From a bacterium (GTDB taxonomy: Bacteria; Verrucomicrobiota; Verrucomicrobiia; Limisphaerales; UBA11358), in the NCBI GenBank assembly GCA_021813325.1, contig JAKALA010000008.1, positions 1-64,000 of the forward strand: a DNA stretch of 64,000 bases, read 5' to 3'. Below, piece by piece: positions 39,404-48,512 of the stretch; within the stretch, counting starts at the first letter, position 1, and every line of letters begins with the position of its first letter. The notes beneath the pieces were generated by a model. It searched no databases, was not told the origin of the DNA, and was given only the letters and a program-made list of their open reading frames with translations. Both the position numbers and the translations under genes were made by a program.

Positions 39404-40893
39404 GGAATATCCGCGTTCGGCACCCAGAGAATGAGCAGCACGTTTGGCCGCCAGCCAAAGAATTCGGGGCGATAATCTTTTAGCTCCGTGGTCAACGGCT
39501 CGATCACATCCGTGGAGGTGATAAAGTAATCCGCCGCGCCCGTGGTTTGTCCCGGTTGCCAGAATCCGACGTTTTGAAACTGGCGCAAATACCACGGCAA
39601 CGGCCAGGGATCGGCTGCCACCACGGCGATGCGCGGATCGGTTTGGTGGTTTTTTTTAGCCAGAATTTTCAGGCGGCCCGGCAAGCGGAGCAAATCCTCG
39701 CCGGTGTGGGCATAGGCATATGGATTGGATTCATCGGCTGGCCTCAAGAAAGCCCATTGGCGCGTGTCGTGAGCCAGCAGCACGATTATGATGGTCACCA
39801 GCAAAGAAGTTCCCAGACGAACCGAAAATTTTGACCAGCGCGTCCAAATCCAAGCGATGAATTGACCGGCAAAAATCGCCAAAGGCAGCCAAAAGTTGAG
39901 CGCCAGCCACGGGGTTTTGTAAGGAATGGCGCTGTAAACCAGCAGAATGATCAGCGCATATACCGCCAGCATGAAACTTGCGGAATACGCCGGCTGGCGC
40001 AGCGCCCGCAGCATTCCCAAACCCGCCAGCGCAAGTATGAGTGCGCCGGACCAGCCACCGCCCAACAAAACCAGATAATACCAGAATGGTTTCTCGTGAC
40101 CTTCGCCGCCGGCCCGCGCCGTGAAATTTGGGATTGCTTTGAGCAGGTCGGCAAACACGGCCAGATTGCGCCCAAACCAGGTGAATAACAGGATGGTGAC
40201 GATGAAAAAGGTGATGCCGAAGGCGGCCATTGCCTTGCGTTTTTTGGGCTGCCTGGCCGGACATTGAATCGGACACAAAAAACAACCCAGCACCAAGGCA
40301 GAGGCCAGGGCAAAAAAGTGGATGACGGCAGTTTCTTTGCAGGCCAACATGAAGGCGGCAAAGCCACCGGCGAATGCGGATGCTGTCAGCGCTCTGGTCT
40401 TTAACATGCGCGCCCCCGCTAGAATGATCCCCCAGGTTGAAGCAACAAACAAAGTTTCGTGAATGAAGTAACGGTCGTAATAAACAGGCAGGGGGGCCAG
40501 CGCGAGCAAAAGGGCGGCAATGACGCAACTTATAAACCCAAACATTTCGCAGCCAAGACCGAGCGAGAGCACTGTGAGCGTGCCAACGAGGACGGTCGTG
40601 AGTCGCAGTTCAGTTTCGGTCAGGCTGGCAAAGTCTTTTGCGCCCTGAAGTTTTACGATTGGCTCGGCCAGAGCAGGCAAACCCGGGCCGTGTCGATCTT
40701 GCGGGTCGTAGTGGAAGGCTTTGCCGGAAAGCAGTTCACCAATGGTGTAGGCGTTGATGGATTCATCCGTGTGCATGGGCCGCTCGCCCAACTGCGGCAG
40801 GCGAACAGCCAGGGCAAGCAGGCCGATCAGCAGAAAAATCGCCCAATGCAATTTGGGCGATGGCGTCGTGAATGGCTTTGATTGAGGGGACAA
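39400..40893 (-). CDS. Agl23-like (TIGR03663) polytopic membrane protein
   Basis: 497 residues with about 11 membrane segments, of the GT39/dolichyl-mannosyltransferase-like fold named flippase activity-associated protein Agl23. The N-terminal extracytoplasmic loop has RPMHTDESINAYTIGELL (acidic residue plus His, as in GT-C enzymes) and YDPQDRHGPGLPAL. The ending is soluble. Glycosyl transfer from a lipid carrier is the likely activity, with unknown acceptor. Overlaps apbE by four bases. Confidence 0.72.
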   Translation of the reverse strand: MSPQSKPFTTPSPKLHWAIFLLIGLLALAVRLPQLGERPMHTDESINAYTIGELLSGKAFHYDPQDRHGPGLPALAEPIVKLQGAKDFASLTETELRLTTVLVGTLTVLSLGLGCEMFGFISCVIAALLLALAPLPVYYDRYFIHETLFVASTWGIILAGARMLKTRALTASAFAGGFAAFMLACKETAVIHFFALASALVLGCFLCPIQCPARQPKKRKAMAAFGITFFIVTILLFTWFGRNLAVFADLLKAIPNFTARAGGEGHEKPFWYYLVLLGGGWSGALILALAGLGMLRALRQPAYSASFMLAVYALIILLVYSAIPYKTPWLALNFWLPLAIFAGQFIAWIWTRWSKFSVRLGTSLLVTIIIVLLAHDTRQWAFLRPADESNPYAYAHTGEDLLRLPGRLKILAKKNHQTDPRIAVVAADPWPLPWYLRQFQNVGFWQPGQTTGAADYFITSTDVIEPLTTELKDYRPEFFGWRPNVLLILWVPNADIP

Positions 40894-40913
40894 GATTTCA
40901 CCTCAAGCTGAAG

Positions 40914-40941
40914 CCCGGCCCGGCGCATGGGCCGGGCCGGG
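40914..40941. terminator. GC-rich hairpin between the discoidin-like and Agl23-like genes
   Basis: CCCGGCCC pairs with GGGCCGGG around a GCGCAT-containing loop; the stem can extend with the next CCGGG. No T run follows on either strand, so termination is uncertain, but it sits 15 bases after the discoidin-like gene stop. Confidence 0.5.
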
Positions 40942-40955
40942 TGAGCAATTGAAGT

Positions 40956-41618
40956 TTAAGCGGCGGGCTTGCCGTAAACTTCGACTTCGATGTAATGGTT
41001 CATCTTATTGGTCGTGTTGCCTTTGCTGTAAAGGCGGACGTAGCGACCTTTGACGCCGTTGACATCGATCAACTTGCCGAAATAGGTTTCGATGTAGGGA
41101 CGGTCTTTGCCGGCACCCAGGCCAAGTTCATTGCTGGCATCGTTGTTGTAAACGGTCGTCACGTTTTTTTCAAATTTGGGATCGTCGGAGATTTGCACGA
41201 CAACATCGAAATAAACGCGTTTTTGCGAATGATAGTGCCAAACGCAGATGGCGTAGATGTCGGATTCTTTTTCCAGGTCGATCTGCACCCATTGTTTGCC
41301 GGGAGCAAATTCCACCCAGGAACCCTCATCGCCTTCCTTGTCGCCGTCGGTGATCAAGTCCAGCGTGCCAATGATGGGGTCGCTGTCGCTGGCGGTGACT
41401 TTTTTGCCGGCGGCAAGATTGACGGTGCCGGTCGGGACCATGAAATCCGTGGCGGCGCTTTTCTGTTCCGGTTCCAGGTTGGGAACTTTGATCGGCACAG
41501 GCGTGCCCACGAACAGCGGTTTCGGCAGATCGATTTTGAGCGGAACTTTGTCTTGGGCCAGCGCTGCCACGCTGGTGAGCATGAGGGCAATGGTCAGTTT
41601 TGGGAGCAATGATTTCAT
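40956..41618 (-). CDS. Exported discoidin (F5/8 type C)-like protein
   Basis: 220 residues with a signal peptide (MKSLLPKLTIALMLTSVAALAQ). The mature part looks like a galactose-binding-like jelly roll: LAAGKKVTASDSD, LITDGDKEGDEGSWVEF, KQWVQIDLEKESDIYAICVWH and the C-terminal GRYVRLYSKGNTT. Such domains bind carbohydrate or membranes. It is the last gene of DoxX-Gfo/Idh-discoidin, nine bases after the oxidoreductase gene, which suggests an extracytoplasmic sugar-related role. Confidence 0.7.
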   Translation of the reverse strand: MKSLLPKLTIALMLTSVAALAQDKVPLKIDLPKPLFVGTPVPIKVPNLEPEQKSAATDFMVPTGTVNLAAGKKVTASDSDPIIGTLDLITDGDKEGDEGSWVEFAPGKQWVQIDLEKESDIYAICVWHYHSQKRVYFDVVVQISDDPKFEKNVTTVYNNDASNELGLGAGKDRPYIETYFGKLIDVNGVKGRYVRLYSKGNTTNKMNHYIEVEVYGKPAA

Positions 41619-41627
41619 AAAACAGGC

Positions 41628-42983
41628 TTAAGCTTTGGTTTCTTCCTCGGAAATTTCAAGTATTTTGCGGGCGGCGATGGCTTCGTTGGCCTTGTGAATG
41701 ACGTATTCGCTGGCGAACGCCTCATCCGCCGGGCAATTCAATTTGGCGGTGCCGCGAATGGCGTTGAAAAAGTTCTCCAGATGAGGCTGATGAATTTTTT
41801 TGGCGAACGTGACCGGAATGTCGTATTGTAGCAGCGGCGCGGTTTCACGGACATCAACTTTGTCGGCATCGTTGGCCGGTTGCGTGGCGCTGGTGCGAAG
41901 GTAATTTTTGGCCACCAAGTCGTCCCAAGCCGGAGCGCGGTCTTCGCGGTAGAGTTTGGTGATGGACGGATTTTCCGACATTTTGATCGTGCCTTCATCG
42001 CCCATGAACATTTCAAAATAGCCGCCGCCGGCGCTGGTGGTGGTTTGCACCTGATAAAAGGCGCGGACGATGCCCGTCGGGATGGGGGAATCGTGGGGAA
42101 GCTGATACTCGTAAACCACCATGGCGTTGTCATACCACTCGTGATTCTGGTAATAATCAACCCCGCCGCTGGCCATTACGGTTTTGGCGGGTGAACCGAG
42201 CCACCAGTTGAAAATGTCAATCTGGTGCGCTCCAAGATCGGACAACGGTCCGCCGCCAAGACCTTTGAACCAGCGCCAGTTGCGAAACTGGTGCATGTCT
42301 TTGAAACCGTATTTGGCCAATTCCGCCGCCGACATGTCGGAATGTTTGGGCCAGCCGAAATCTTCAGTAACGGCCCGGTTCCACTGCGCCTGTGCCGCAG
42401 TGAGGCGACCGCAAATTTTGGCGTCGTGAATCAGCCGGTTCAGCGCAAAAATGTAGCGCGGATTGCTGCGCCGCTGATGGCCGATCTGAAGCAATTTTCC
42501 GGTTTCACGCATGGTCTGCACCATTGAGCGGGCGCCTTCAATCGTGTTGCTCATCATCTTTTCACAATAGACGTGCAAACCGGCCTTGAGACAGGCATTC
42601 GTGATGGGCGCGTGCCAGAAATCGGGCGTGGCGACGACGACCGCCTGCAAATCCTTTTCATGCGCGAGCAGGTCTTCGTAATTTTCGTAGCCGTTGACTT
42701 CCACGCCCTGGGCCTTGATGCGCCGAATGTTGCTTTCGCGATTGTATTTCCAAACGTCAACGATGGCCACGAGCTTGATGCCTTCAATGACCAGCAAGGA
42801 TTCCAGCAGCACCTGGCCTTCGGCGCCGCAACCGATGAGGGCGACGTTCAGATTGGAGAGGACGCCTTTGGAAGTGGCGGGTTTTTGTCCGGAATCGGGA
42901 CTGCACGAGGCCAGCAGAAGTCCGGCCCCGGCCACCGCTGTGGTGCCGAGGAATTCGCGCCGGGTGTAAGTGGGTTTTACCAT
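41628..42983 (-). CDS. Tat-exported Gfo/Idh/MocA oxidoreductase lipoprotein
   Basis: 451 residues. The N-terminus combines a twin-arginine motif (TRREFLGTT) with a lipobox LLLASC, so it is expected to be a Tat-exported lipoprotein. The Rossmann part is NVALIGCGAEGQVLLESL with AIVDVWK. ATPDFWHAPITNACLKAG and HVYCEKMMSNTIEGA contain the catalytic-site EK (here EKM rather than EKP). The C-terminal domain has LGAHQIDIFNWWLG. Its start overlaps the DoxX gene stop by seven bases. Confidence 0.88.
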   Translation of the reverse strand: MVKPTYTRREFLGTTAVAGAGLLLASCSPDSGQKPATSKGVLSNLNVALIGCGAEGQVLLESLLVIEGIKLVAIVDVWKYNRESNIRRIKAQGVEVNGYENYEDLLAHEKDLQAVVVATPDFWHAPITNACLKAGLHVYCEKMMSNTIEGARSMVQTMRETGKLLQIGHQRRSNPRYIFALNRLIHDAKICGRLTAAQAQWNRAVTEDFGWPKHSDMSAAELAKYGFKDMHQFRNWRWFKGLGGGPLSDLGAHQIDIFNWWLGSPAKTVMASGGVDYYQNHEWYDNAMVVYEYQLPHDSPIPTGIVRAFYQVQTTTSAGGGYFEMFMGDEGTIKMSENPSITKLYREDRAPAWDDLVAKNYLRTSATQPANDADKVDVRETAPLLQYDIPVTFAKKIHQPHLENFFNAIRGTAKLNCPADEAFASEYVIHKANEAIAARKILEISEEETKA

Positions 42984-43531
42984 TTTTTGAGGAGCGCAAA
43001 TTTGTTGTATTTGACGAGCATGAAGGCCATTGCGACCAGCGCCATGTGAATGCCCAGCCAGGAAATGCCGTCATCCTGTTTGATCAGGATCAGGCCGATG
43101 GTCAGCATGATGTAGATCAAACCTTGCAGGAAAAGCGAAAGGCGGGTGCCGAGACCGAGCAGCAACATCACGCCCGTGGCCAGCAGGGCCGGTCCCAGCA
43201 GGGCGTTGAAGGCGTTCGTGGCGAAATGGGGCAGCATCACTTCATTGGCGAATTTGCCTTTCAGCCCCGCCGGAATGCCGGAGTAATTGGCGGCGGCGTA
43301 ATACTTGACCTTCATTTCCACCAAGGCGCCGCTGGCGTCGGGCAGGCCGGTGGTCGGATCAATCAACGGCTGTTGCACCGTTTTATAGGCGCCAAACTTT
43401 TCAATGCCGGTGAAAAGCGCCCGCACCCCCAGCCAGCCGCGCAAGAGCAGGAAGGCGAGCGAGTAGTCCAAGTTGCCGCCACACTGGGTTTGGCCGGTGG
43501 CGTTCGGTTTGTTTTCAGTGGTTTCTTTCAT
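42977..43531 (-). CDS. DoxX-family membrane protein
   Basis: 184 residues with about four membrane helices: one near residues 24-40, a middle pair LLGPALLATGVMLLLGLG and LFLQGLIYIMLTIGLILI, and one at the end. The sequence between helices 1 and 2 (about 70 residues) is extracytoplasmic and unusually long. DoxX proteins are linked to quinone or thiosulfate redox chemistry in some bacteria, otherwise uncharacterised. Overlap with the Gfo/Idh lipoprotein gene suggests that it could take electrons from that enzyme; this is inference. Confidence 0.72.
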   Translation of the reverse strand: MKETTENKPNATGQTQCGGNLDYSLAFLLLRGWLGVRALFTGIEKFGAYKTVQQPLIDPTTGLPDASGALVEMKVKYYAAANYSGIPAGLKGKFANEVMLPHFATNAFNALLGPALLATGVMLLLGLGTRLSLFLQGLIYIMLTIGLILIKQDDGISWLGIHMALVAMAFMLVKYNKFALLKKW

Positions 43532-43640
43532 TGTTTATTAACATTCAGGTTCCGAGCGGATGCGGGGGTAGGCGCTGGCTCTCGGCTGGATGATTGTCGC
43601 CTGACACAATAGCCAAATTGCCTGAAGCGCCAATCATTTT

Positions 43641-45047
43641 TTAAGTTTTCCAATCCTTTCGGTAATGGGCCTGGATATATTTTTCGGCTTCCGGCTCGTG
43701 AGTCGCGCGCATCTCGCTTCCGTTCCAGCTTAATGTCTTTTGCATTCGCAAGGCCACCACGCCAGACAACACAATCTCCGTCAACTGGCCGCCGGTTTCA
43801 AAGTCTGAAAAAGTGGCCGGACCGCCATTGGCCGCATCCACCCATTCTTTCAGGTGGCCCGGGCTGCGGGGCAGTGTAAATGGGACATCTTGGGTGGCTT
43901 GATGATTCAAAATTCCCGACAATTTTTTTTCATCGTCCAATTGAATGTAATTGGCTCCGGGATGGGGCGCGCCGAATGTGAAACCGCGGTCGCCCCGAAT
44001 CAACACGCCTGCATCCGGCAGGTTGCCAATGTGTTCGACGACGGACGCGGGGACAATTTTTTCGTCCGGCAACCAGCCGCCGTCATACCACCAAAGAGTT
44101 ACGGGCGGCAGTTCGTGGCGGGCGGCAAATTCAAAGCGGATGCGGACGCCTTTGGGATAGCTGTCGCTGTAACCATGCTGAACTTCCGGAGCGATGAAGG
44201 TTGGATATCCCAGCTTCAAGGCGCGGGCCGGCAAATTTAATCCATGACAACCCCAATCGGCCATCGAGCCGCCGCCAAAATCATACCACGCCCGCCACGC
44301 CCGCGGGTGATAGCAGCCGTCTTTGTAAGCGTGGAACGGCGCGGGGCCGATCCAGTTTTCCCAATGCAAACCCGCAGGCACGGGATTTTCGCCGGTGGGC
44401 CAGGATTGGCCGGCCTTGAAAGAACCGCTCGGCGGAACCCACACATGGACTTCGCGAACAGTGCCGATGGCGCCGCTCTGAATGATTTCTATCGCCCGGC
44501 GCATGTTCGGCGAAGCGCTGCCTTGATTGCCCATTTGCGTGGCCTGCCGGGGGAATTGCCTGGCGAGTTGACGCAAAGCGCGCGCTTCGGAGATGGTATG
44601 GGTCAAAGGTTTTTCGCAAAACACATGTTTGCCGGCACGCAAGGCCGCTGCGGAGATCGACGCGTGCCAATGGTCGGGCGTGGCGATGACCACCGCATCC
44701 ACGTCGGACTGGAGCAAATCCCGGAAATCAGTGAATGTTTTCGGGGCGGGCGCCGGTTCCGGCAGGAATCGGCGGGCCTTGGCCATTTGTTCATCGTCCA
44801 CGTCACAGAAAGCACTGACGTTGATCCCGCAGGTGAGACTCTCCTTCAACCGGCCGCTGCCCATGCCGCCGAGGCCAATGAATCCCACATTAAGTTTCTG
44901 GTTGGAATCGGTCGCGCGAACCAAATTTGGAAATCCGATGGTGGACGAACCGGCCGCCAGCGCGGTGAGTTGCAGGAAGCGGCGGCGCGACAGTTGTTTT
45001 TTGCCGCTTAAGTTAAGTTTGTTTAGTTTGCTCGTTCGTATGCTCAC
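43641..45047 (-). CDS. Tat-exported Gfo/Idh/MocA-family oxidoreductase
   Basis: About 468 residues from the GTG at 45047; the frame is open to 45167, but the added 40 residues do not look like protein. The twin-arginine motif SRRRFLQLT starts a signal ending near VRATDSN. NVGFIGLGGMGSGRLKES and CDVDDEQM make the nucleotide fold; ATPDHWHASISAAALRAG and HVFCEKPLTHTISEARAL contain the EKP lysine. The C-terminal domain has FGGGSMADWGCHGLN. Similar to the protein at 31214. Divergent from the sugar epimerase gene. Confidence 0.87.
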   Translation of the reverse strand: MSIRTSKLNKLNLSGKKQLSRRRFLQLTALAAGSSTIGFPNLVRATDSNQKLNVGFIGLGGMGSGRLKESLTCGINVSAFCDVDDEQMAKARRFLPEPAPAPKTFTDFRDLLQSDVDAVVIATPDHWHASISAAALRAGKHVFCEKPLTHTISEARALRQLARQFPRQATQMGNQGSASPNMRRAIEIIQSGAIGTVREVHVWVPPSGSFKAGQSWPTGENPVPAGLHWENWIGPAPFHAYKDGCYHPRAWRAWYDFGGGSMADWGCHGLNLPARALKLGYPTFIAPEVQHGYSDSYPKGVRIRFEFAARHELPPVTLWWYDGGWLPDEKIVPASVVEHIGNLPDAGVLIRGDRGFTFGAPHPGANYIQLDDEKKLSGILNHQATQDVPFTLPRSPGHLKEWVDAANGGPATFSDFETGGQLTEIVLSGVVALRMQKTLSWNGSEMRATHEPEAEKYIQAHYRKDWKT

Positions 45048-45190
45048 GCGCGTATCAAGGAGTTGACGTTTTTCGTTAAGTTCTGGTTTCAAAAAACATT
45101 GGCAGGTTATCAGGAATTGAAAATCTTTTTTTCGGATACTTGACCTGTCTGTCCGGCTTGGCAACATGACGTCACAAATCTCACTTGCTT

Positions 45191-46228
45191 ATGTCACGAA
45201 CTGTCACTCTCTTCACCGGTCAATGGGCCGATCTTCCGCTGGCCAAACTGCTGCCACTCGTCAAAAAGATGGGTTACGAAGGCGTGGAACTCTGCTGCTG
45301 GGGCGATCACTTTGAAGTGGATCGCGCACTGGCGGAGCCAGATTACGTCAAAAAGAAGTGGGCGCTTCTAAGCAAGCACGGGCTGACATGTCAGGCCATT
45401 TCCACTCATCTGGTCGGTCAAGCGGTGTGCGATTTGATCGATGAGCGGCATCAACCGATTCTGCCGCCGGATGTCTGGGGCGATGGCAAGCCGGAAGGCG
45501 TGCGTCAACGGGCCGCTGAAAAAGTAAAAGCCACGGCGCGGGCGGCGAGAACGTTTTTCAACGCCAAACCCGGGCGCAAGGGCGGCGATGACTTTCCGGC
45601 GGTCGTCAATGGCTTCACCGGTTCCAGCATCTGGCACGCGTTGTATGCGTTTCCGCCGACGAACCAGGCATACATCAATCGCGGCTTTGCCGATTTCGCC
45701 AAGCGCTGGCTGCCGATTCTGGATGTGTTTGAAAAGGAGAACGTCAATTTTGCTTTGGAGGTGCATCCCACGGAAATTGCGTTTGATATTGCTTCCGCCC
45801 GGCGCGCGCTGGAAGCCGTGAACAATCATCCGCGCTTTGGGTTCAACTACGATCCGTCACACCTGGGCTATCAAGGCGTGAATTACGTGAAATTCATTCG
45901 TGAATTTTCCCGGCGCATTTTCCACGCGCACATGAAGGACGCGTGGTGGGGGCACGGCGACGGTTCGGTGGGCGTGTTCGGCGGGCACACGGATTTCACG
46001 GATGCCCGGCGTTATTGGGATTTTCGTTCGCTGGGCCACGGCGACATTAATTTCGAGGAAATCATCGTCGCACTGAATGACATTGGTTATCGCGGGCCGC
46101 TTTCCGTGGAATGGGAAGACGGACGCATGGACCGCATTCACGGCGCCACGGAAAGTTGTGCGTTTGTCCGGAAACTCGACTTTACTCCCAACCAGGCGGC
46201 CTTTGACGCCGCCTTCGCGAGAAAATAA
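45191..46228 (+). CDS. Sugar phosphate isomerase/epimerase-like TIM-barrel protein
   Basis: 345 residues from the ATG at 45191 (a TTG lies two codons upstream). Xylose isomerase-like TIM barrel with metal-ligand positions visible as [10 protein letters not shown] (Glu), [11 protein letters not shown] (Asp and His), [10 protein letters not shown] (His) and LSVEWEDG (Glu). Family members isomerise or cleave keto sugars, and some act on 3-keto glycosides. No signal peptide, so cytoplasmic. First gene of a plus-strand run with Gfo/Idh, DUF1080 and ThuA genes. Confidence 0.85.
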   Translation: MSRTVTLFTGQWADLPLAKLLPLVKKMGYEGVELCCWGDHFEVDRALAEPDYVKKKWALLSKHGLTCQAISTHLVGQAVCDLIDERHQPILPPDVWGDGKPEGVRQRAAEKVKATARAARTFFNAKPGRKGGDDFPAVVNGFTGSSIWHALYAFPPTNQAYINRGFADFAKRWLPILDVFEKENVNFALEVHPTEIAFDIASARRALEAVNNHPRFGFNYDPSHLGYQGVNYVKFIREFSRRIFHAHMKDAWWGHGDGSVGVFGGHTDFTDARRYWDFRSLGHGDINFEEIIVALNDIGYRGPLSVEWEDGRMDRIHGATESCAFVRKLDFTPNQAAFDAAFARK

Positions 46229-46256
46229 CGAGTGGAAAGCCGGCATGATACTTCAG

Positions 46257-46276
46257 CCTCCGTTTTCACGGAGGCC
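46257..46276 (+). other. Intergenic hairpin
   Basis: GCCTCCGT and ACGGAGGC form a perfect stem around TTTC, between the epimerase gene and the next Gfo/Idh gene. No T run follows; it may slow transcription or stabilise an mRNA end. Confidence 0.5.
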
Positions 46277-46450
46277 GTTGCCGAAAGCTGTAATTAAAAT
46301 TCGTGGCTTGTTTCAGGGACTTGGTTTCCCTAGTTTGAATTCTCCAATCAAAATTTTATGCCAGATCTGGTTCGAAACGGCTGACGCCATTTGTCTTTGA
46401 ACGAATGGCACGTGAAAACCCTCTTAAATAACCTTAAACAAATCACATCC

Positions 46451-47638
46451 ATGTCAAATAAACCCCTCAATGTCGGGCTGGTCGGCGGTGGCAAAGGCGC
46501 ATTTATTGTAAATCCGCACCAAAAGGCCATTCACTTTGATGGCACGCGCCGCGTCGTGGCCGGGGCGCTTTTCCCTGATCCAAAAATTGCCTTGGAAGAG
46601 GCGGCCAAGTGGCCGTATCCCATTAAAGGTTACGGTTCCTACGATGAAATGATCGCGGCGAACCAGTCATTGCCTGAAGACGAAAAGCTGGATTACATCC
46701 TGATCGTCACGCCCAATTTTGTCCACTACGACCCGGCCATGAAAGCCATGAAAGCCGGGATTGCCGTCTTTTGTGAGAAGCCATTGTGCCTGAATTTGAA
46801 AGAAGCCAATGCGCTGGTCAAAACGTCCCGCAAACTGGGCGTGCCGTTTGCCGTGGCGCATACGTATCTCGGTCATTGGACAAGTCGCTTCGCCCGTTAC
46901 ATCGTGCAAAGCGGCCTGCTGGGCGACGTGCGCTGGGTGGACAGCTATTATAACCAAGGCTGGCTGGCGACCAAACTCGAGGCCACCGGCCAGCAGCAGG
47001 CCTCGTGGCGCGTTGATCCCAAGCGGGCTGGTGGTTCCGGCTGTGGCGGCGATATCGGCACCCACGCCTTGATGCAACTTCGCTATGTAACCGGATTGAA
47101 CGTCACCCACGTCTCGGCTCACATGGAAACATTTGTGCAAGGGCGGATGCTGGACGATCATTTCACGATCTATTGCAAGCTCAACAACGGTGGCAAGGCG
47201 CTGGTTCGCGCGTCGCAAATTTGCATTGGCCACAAAAATGAACTCGGCATCGTCGTGGCGGGCACCAAAGGCACCTTGCGCTGGCGGCAGGAGGAACCCG
47301 AGAGCATCACCATTCATCTACCCAACCAGCCGGATCGCGTTTACTGGCGGGGGGCGGTGACGCCCGGGGACGGGTTTTTGCCGGGCGATGTTCCGGCTGA
47401 TTTGATGGCGGAACCGACCGTTCCTTCGGGCCATCCGGAAGCGTTCCACGATGCCTTTGCCCGGCTGCACAGGTGTTTCGAAGCCGATGTCCGCAAATGG
47501 AAGGCCGGCGAAAAATTCAGTTGCGATGGCAGCAAATACGCAAACGTGGAAGACGGCTGGAATGGAATTGCGTTCATTGAAACCTGCGTCAAGAGCAACC
47601 AAAAGAACGGCGCCTGGACGGCAATGCCTAAACAATAA
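46451..47638 (+). CDS. Cytoplasmic Gfo/Idh/MocA-family oxidoreductase
   Basis: 395 residues from the ATG at 46451 (MSNKPLNVGLVGGGKGAF); no export signal, in contrast to the three others. The Rossmann motif is GLVGGGKGAF, and VTPNFVHYDPAMKAMKAG with VFCEKPLCLNLKEA contain the EKP lysine. The C-terminal part has GSGCGGDIGTHALMQLRYV. Likely works with the epimerase and DUF1080 protein on imported or periplasm-derived keto sugars; substrate not shown by the sequence. Confidence 0.88.
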   Translation: MSNKPLNVGLVGGGKGAFIVNPHQKAIHFDGTRRVVAGALFPDPKIALEEAAKWPYPIKGYGSYDEMIAANQSLPEDEKLDYILIVTPNFVHYDPAMKAMKAGIAVFCEKPLCLNLKEANALVKTSRKLGVPFAVAHTYLGHWTSRFARYIVQSGLLGDVRWVDSYYNQGWLATKLEATGQQQASWRVDPKRAGGSGCGGDIGTHALMQLRYVTGLNVTHVSAHMETFVQGRMLDDHFTIYCKLNNGGKALVRASQICIGHKNELGIVVAGTKGTLRWRQEEPESITIHLPNQPDRVYWRGAVTPGDGFLPGDVPADLMAEPTVPSGHPEAFHDAFARLHRCFEADVRKWKAGEKFSCDGSKYANVEDGWNGIAFIETCVKSNQKNGAWTAMPKQ

Positions 47639-47662
47639 TTTCGTAACCATAACTAAAATCAC

Positions 47663-48490
47663 ATGAACATGAAAATAACCTCCCTGGCCTTGGTGACTGT
47701 TTTGACCGCGCTTTCGCCCCTGGCACACGCTCAAAAGCCGGTCGAAACCATCATTGATGGCGTTGCGGGCTTTCAAGACACGCCGATGGAACCAGACGGC
47801 AAATGGCACGTGCATGATCCAGCGCGTCCGCAGCCCCCCATCGTAACGCCGGGCACCTTCAGCCAAAACGCCACGCCGCCAAGTGACGCGATCGTGCTGT
47901 TTGATGGAAAAGATTTGTCGCAATGGCGGGACAAGGGCAAAGGCGGCCCCGCGCAATGGCGCGTGGAAGACGGCGTGGCGGTTTCCGCCAAGGGTGACAT
48001 CGTCACCACCAACAAATTTGGTGACATTCAGTTGCATTTGGAATTCCGTGAGCCGACACCGCCTAGGGACAGCGGCCAGGGCCGGGGCAACAGCGGCATT
48101 TTCTTCATGGGACTTTATGAAGTTCAGGTTCTGGATTGTTACAACAACAAAACCTATGCCGACGGAGCCACCGGAGGATTGTATGGGCAGCATCCGGCTC
48201 TGGCTAACGCCTGCCGCCCGCCCGGAGAATGGGAGACCTACGACATCATCTTTACCGCGCCTCGCTTCGGCGAAGGCGGAAAATTGGAGTCGCCGGCGTA
48301 TGCGACGGTGATTTTGAATGGCGTAGTGGTGCAAAATCACCAGGCGTTTCGCGGGGCCACCAACTGGCGTTCGCTTGGCAGCTACTCGCCGCATGATGCG
48401 GAACTGCCATTGGGGCTGCAATATCACAACAATTCCGTTTCCTTCCGCAACATTTGGGTGCGGAAGGTGCCGATGGTGAACGAACCCTAA
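47663..48490 (+). CDS. Exported DUF1080 (3-keto-disaccharide hydrolase-like) protein
   Basis: 275 residues with a signal peptide ending LAHAQ. The DUF1080 beta-sandwich follows: IVLFDGKDLSQWRDKG, WRVEDGVAV, GDIQLHLEFR, then NSGIFFMGLYEVQVLDCYNN and GEWETYDIIFTAPRF, with the end VSFRNIWVRK. The fold resembles concanavalin A-like lectins and GH16. Some members cleave 3-keto glycosides after oxidation by Gfo/Idh enzymes, which fits the neighbours. Confidence 0.87.
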   Translation: MNMKITSLALVTVLTALSPLAHAQKPVETIIDGVAGFQDTPMEPDGKWHVHDPARPQPPIVTPGTFSQNATPPSDAIVLFDGKDLSQWRDKGKGGPAQWRVEDGVAVSAKGDIVTTNKFGDIQLHLEFREPTPPRDSGQGRGNSGIFFMGLYEVQVLDCYNNKTYADGATGGLYGQHPALANACRPPGEWETYDIIFTAPRFGEGGKLESPAYATVILNGVVVQNHQAFRGATNWRSLGSYSPHDAELPLGLQYHNNSVSFRNIWVRKVPMVNEP

Positions 48491-48512
48491 GCCGCGTGAA
48501 CGAGGTAAAGTT

